NCBI GenBank assembly: GCA_037903355.1
Contig: JBAJFE010000007.1
Span: forward strand, 1 to 64,000
DNA length: 64,000 nt
Reading direction: 5' to 3'
DNA from: Trichuris trichiura
Lineage: Eukaryota; Nematoda; Enoplea; Trichinellida; Trichuridae
The first letter of the stretch is position 1. The number at the start of each line of letters is the position of its first letter. A model generated the notes under the pieces. It had not been told where the DNA came from. It worked only from the letters and a program-made list of their open reading frames with translations, and ran no database searches. The translations under genes and the position numbers were made by a program. This document shows positions 63,030 through 64,000 of the stretch, in pieces.

Positions 63030-64000
63030 TCAGCTTTGAAAGTCCACGTTGGCGTCAAAATTGATATACTATCAACGGAAGAGGCTTGCCGCGCCCAATC
63101 AGGTGGATCAAAACGTGAGTCATTCAAAAGTTCAAACGATTCAATCAGCTTAAAAATTGTGAAAGGTGGAAAGCTCGAGGAAACCGCTTGACACTCGCTG
63201 ACGCTTTGCTGCTACCTACGGTTAGGTTGTAAAGTTGGAAATAAATTAATTTTTAAAGGTAGATAAAAACGAACCATTTTGTTAGACATCTTGGGGCTAA
63301 GAGTGAGAATAAATCCCATCAGCCACCACGGATGGTTAAGGCCTACGTTACCTAACGTGAAACTATTCAATAATATATAACCATCTTTAAAGGCAGGAAA
63401 CGGCTCCTTGCATGCATGACGCTAGACTTACTTGATTACCAGTACTAATGATAGGCTAAGTAGTACTATGACGTTGTCAGCTATCCTGACACGTTTTTCT
63501 CAATCGCGTCCCACCGCTCTAGAGCATTATCATGAATGAGGGTTTCATACTTGTCAACATGCTTTGGATGGCAGAAATGGATTTACGTAAGCGTTGCTAC
63601 CTCTTGGCTGCTTAAAATGCAGAATGCAGCTTATTCGTCAGTAGGAAATGTCAGTTGAAATCCTGTTATCATGTGAGCCCTTTGACAGGGAGAAGGAGAA
63701 GTCATGAAAATCCTTGCTAGAATAGGTGAAAGATTTTTTATGGCCCGGAAAATGCTTGAGCATTTCGCGAACGGGCGCCCATATTCAAACAATTAATACA
63801 GAACGCGCGCAGGCTTGTCAAGCAACAGGCGGAGCGGTAAACCGGAAATTCAAAACAATAGGCTACGGCTAATTTTAAACTTTGGCTTTGCGCCAATGTT
63901 GAATTAAAAGTTGGCAAAATGTCAAGAGACTCGTTGAAAGACTGATGGCGTTCAAGAGTTCGCTTGCTTAAGGCCAACATTTCGCCTCCGCATTGCCTTG
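63030..64000. other. Right end of window, no gene supported
   Basis: Only short frames (for example 63738-63980 -) without motifs. No repeat family, RNA gene or splice-linked coding pattern was recognised. Confidence 0.4.

Overview
The window is animal nuclear DNA, most likely from a nematode. Coding exons are split by very short GT-AG introns, usually 45-60 nt. Two tandem genes belong to the DUF229 family, which is abundant in nematodes, and no bacterial-style operons are seen. The retained vertebrate-like KCTD3/SHKBP1, CLASRP and TFIIIA-like genes would fit an early-branching (Dorylaimia/clade I) worm; this placement is inference. I rebuilt exons by hand from splice signals, reading phase and family conservation. 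For SLC36, DUF229 A and B, B56, ataxin-3, the alpha-arrestin and a 91-residue small protein, all exon phases close exactly.

Left part (1-7.2 kb): no convincing gene. It holds a diverged tandem duplication of about 1.4 kb, a family of fold-back (long inverted repeat) elements, one of them an almost perfect 88-bp-arm palindrome, and a (TG)n microsatellite of about 108 bp beside a GC-rich patch. 7.2-9.5 kb: a nine-exon SLC36/PAT amino-acid transporter (-). 11.6-21.7 kb: a DUF229 cluster (-) with two intact two-exon genes about 5 kb apart, remnants of further copies, more fold-back elements and perfect hairpins. 22-28 kb: mostly empty, with the possible 5' end of one unidentified gene and a large imperfect inverted repeat.

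Right part (28-61 kb) is a compact housekeeping block: PP2A B56 regulatory subunit (+); a three-finger zinc protein (-); a TFIIIA-like six-finger protein (-); CLASRP splicing protein (-); ataxin-3 deubiquitinase (-), ending 165 bp upstream of the CLASRP start; KCTD3/SHKBP1-like BTB-WD protein (-); alpha-arrestin (-); kynurenine formamidase (-); a 91-residue acidic protein (-); RIC1, the Rab6 GEF subunit (+); and the 3' exons of an unidentified Gln/Ser/Thr-rich, possibly regulatory, protein (-). These genes act in signalling, protein turnover, trafficking and RNA processing and do not form one pathway.

I found no CRISPR array, rRNA or tRNA I could support, no transposase, and no clearly new multi-gene system. 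The most unusual things are the fold-back repeat family and the patchwork similarity of the two DUF229 paralogues.
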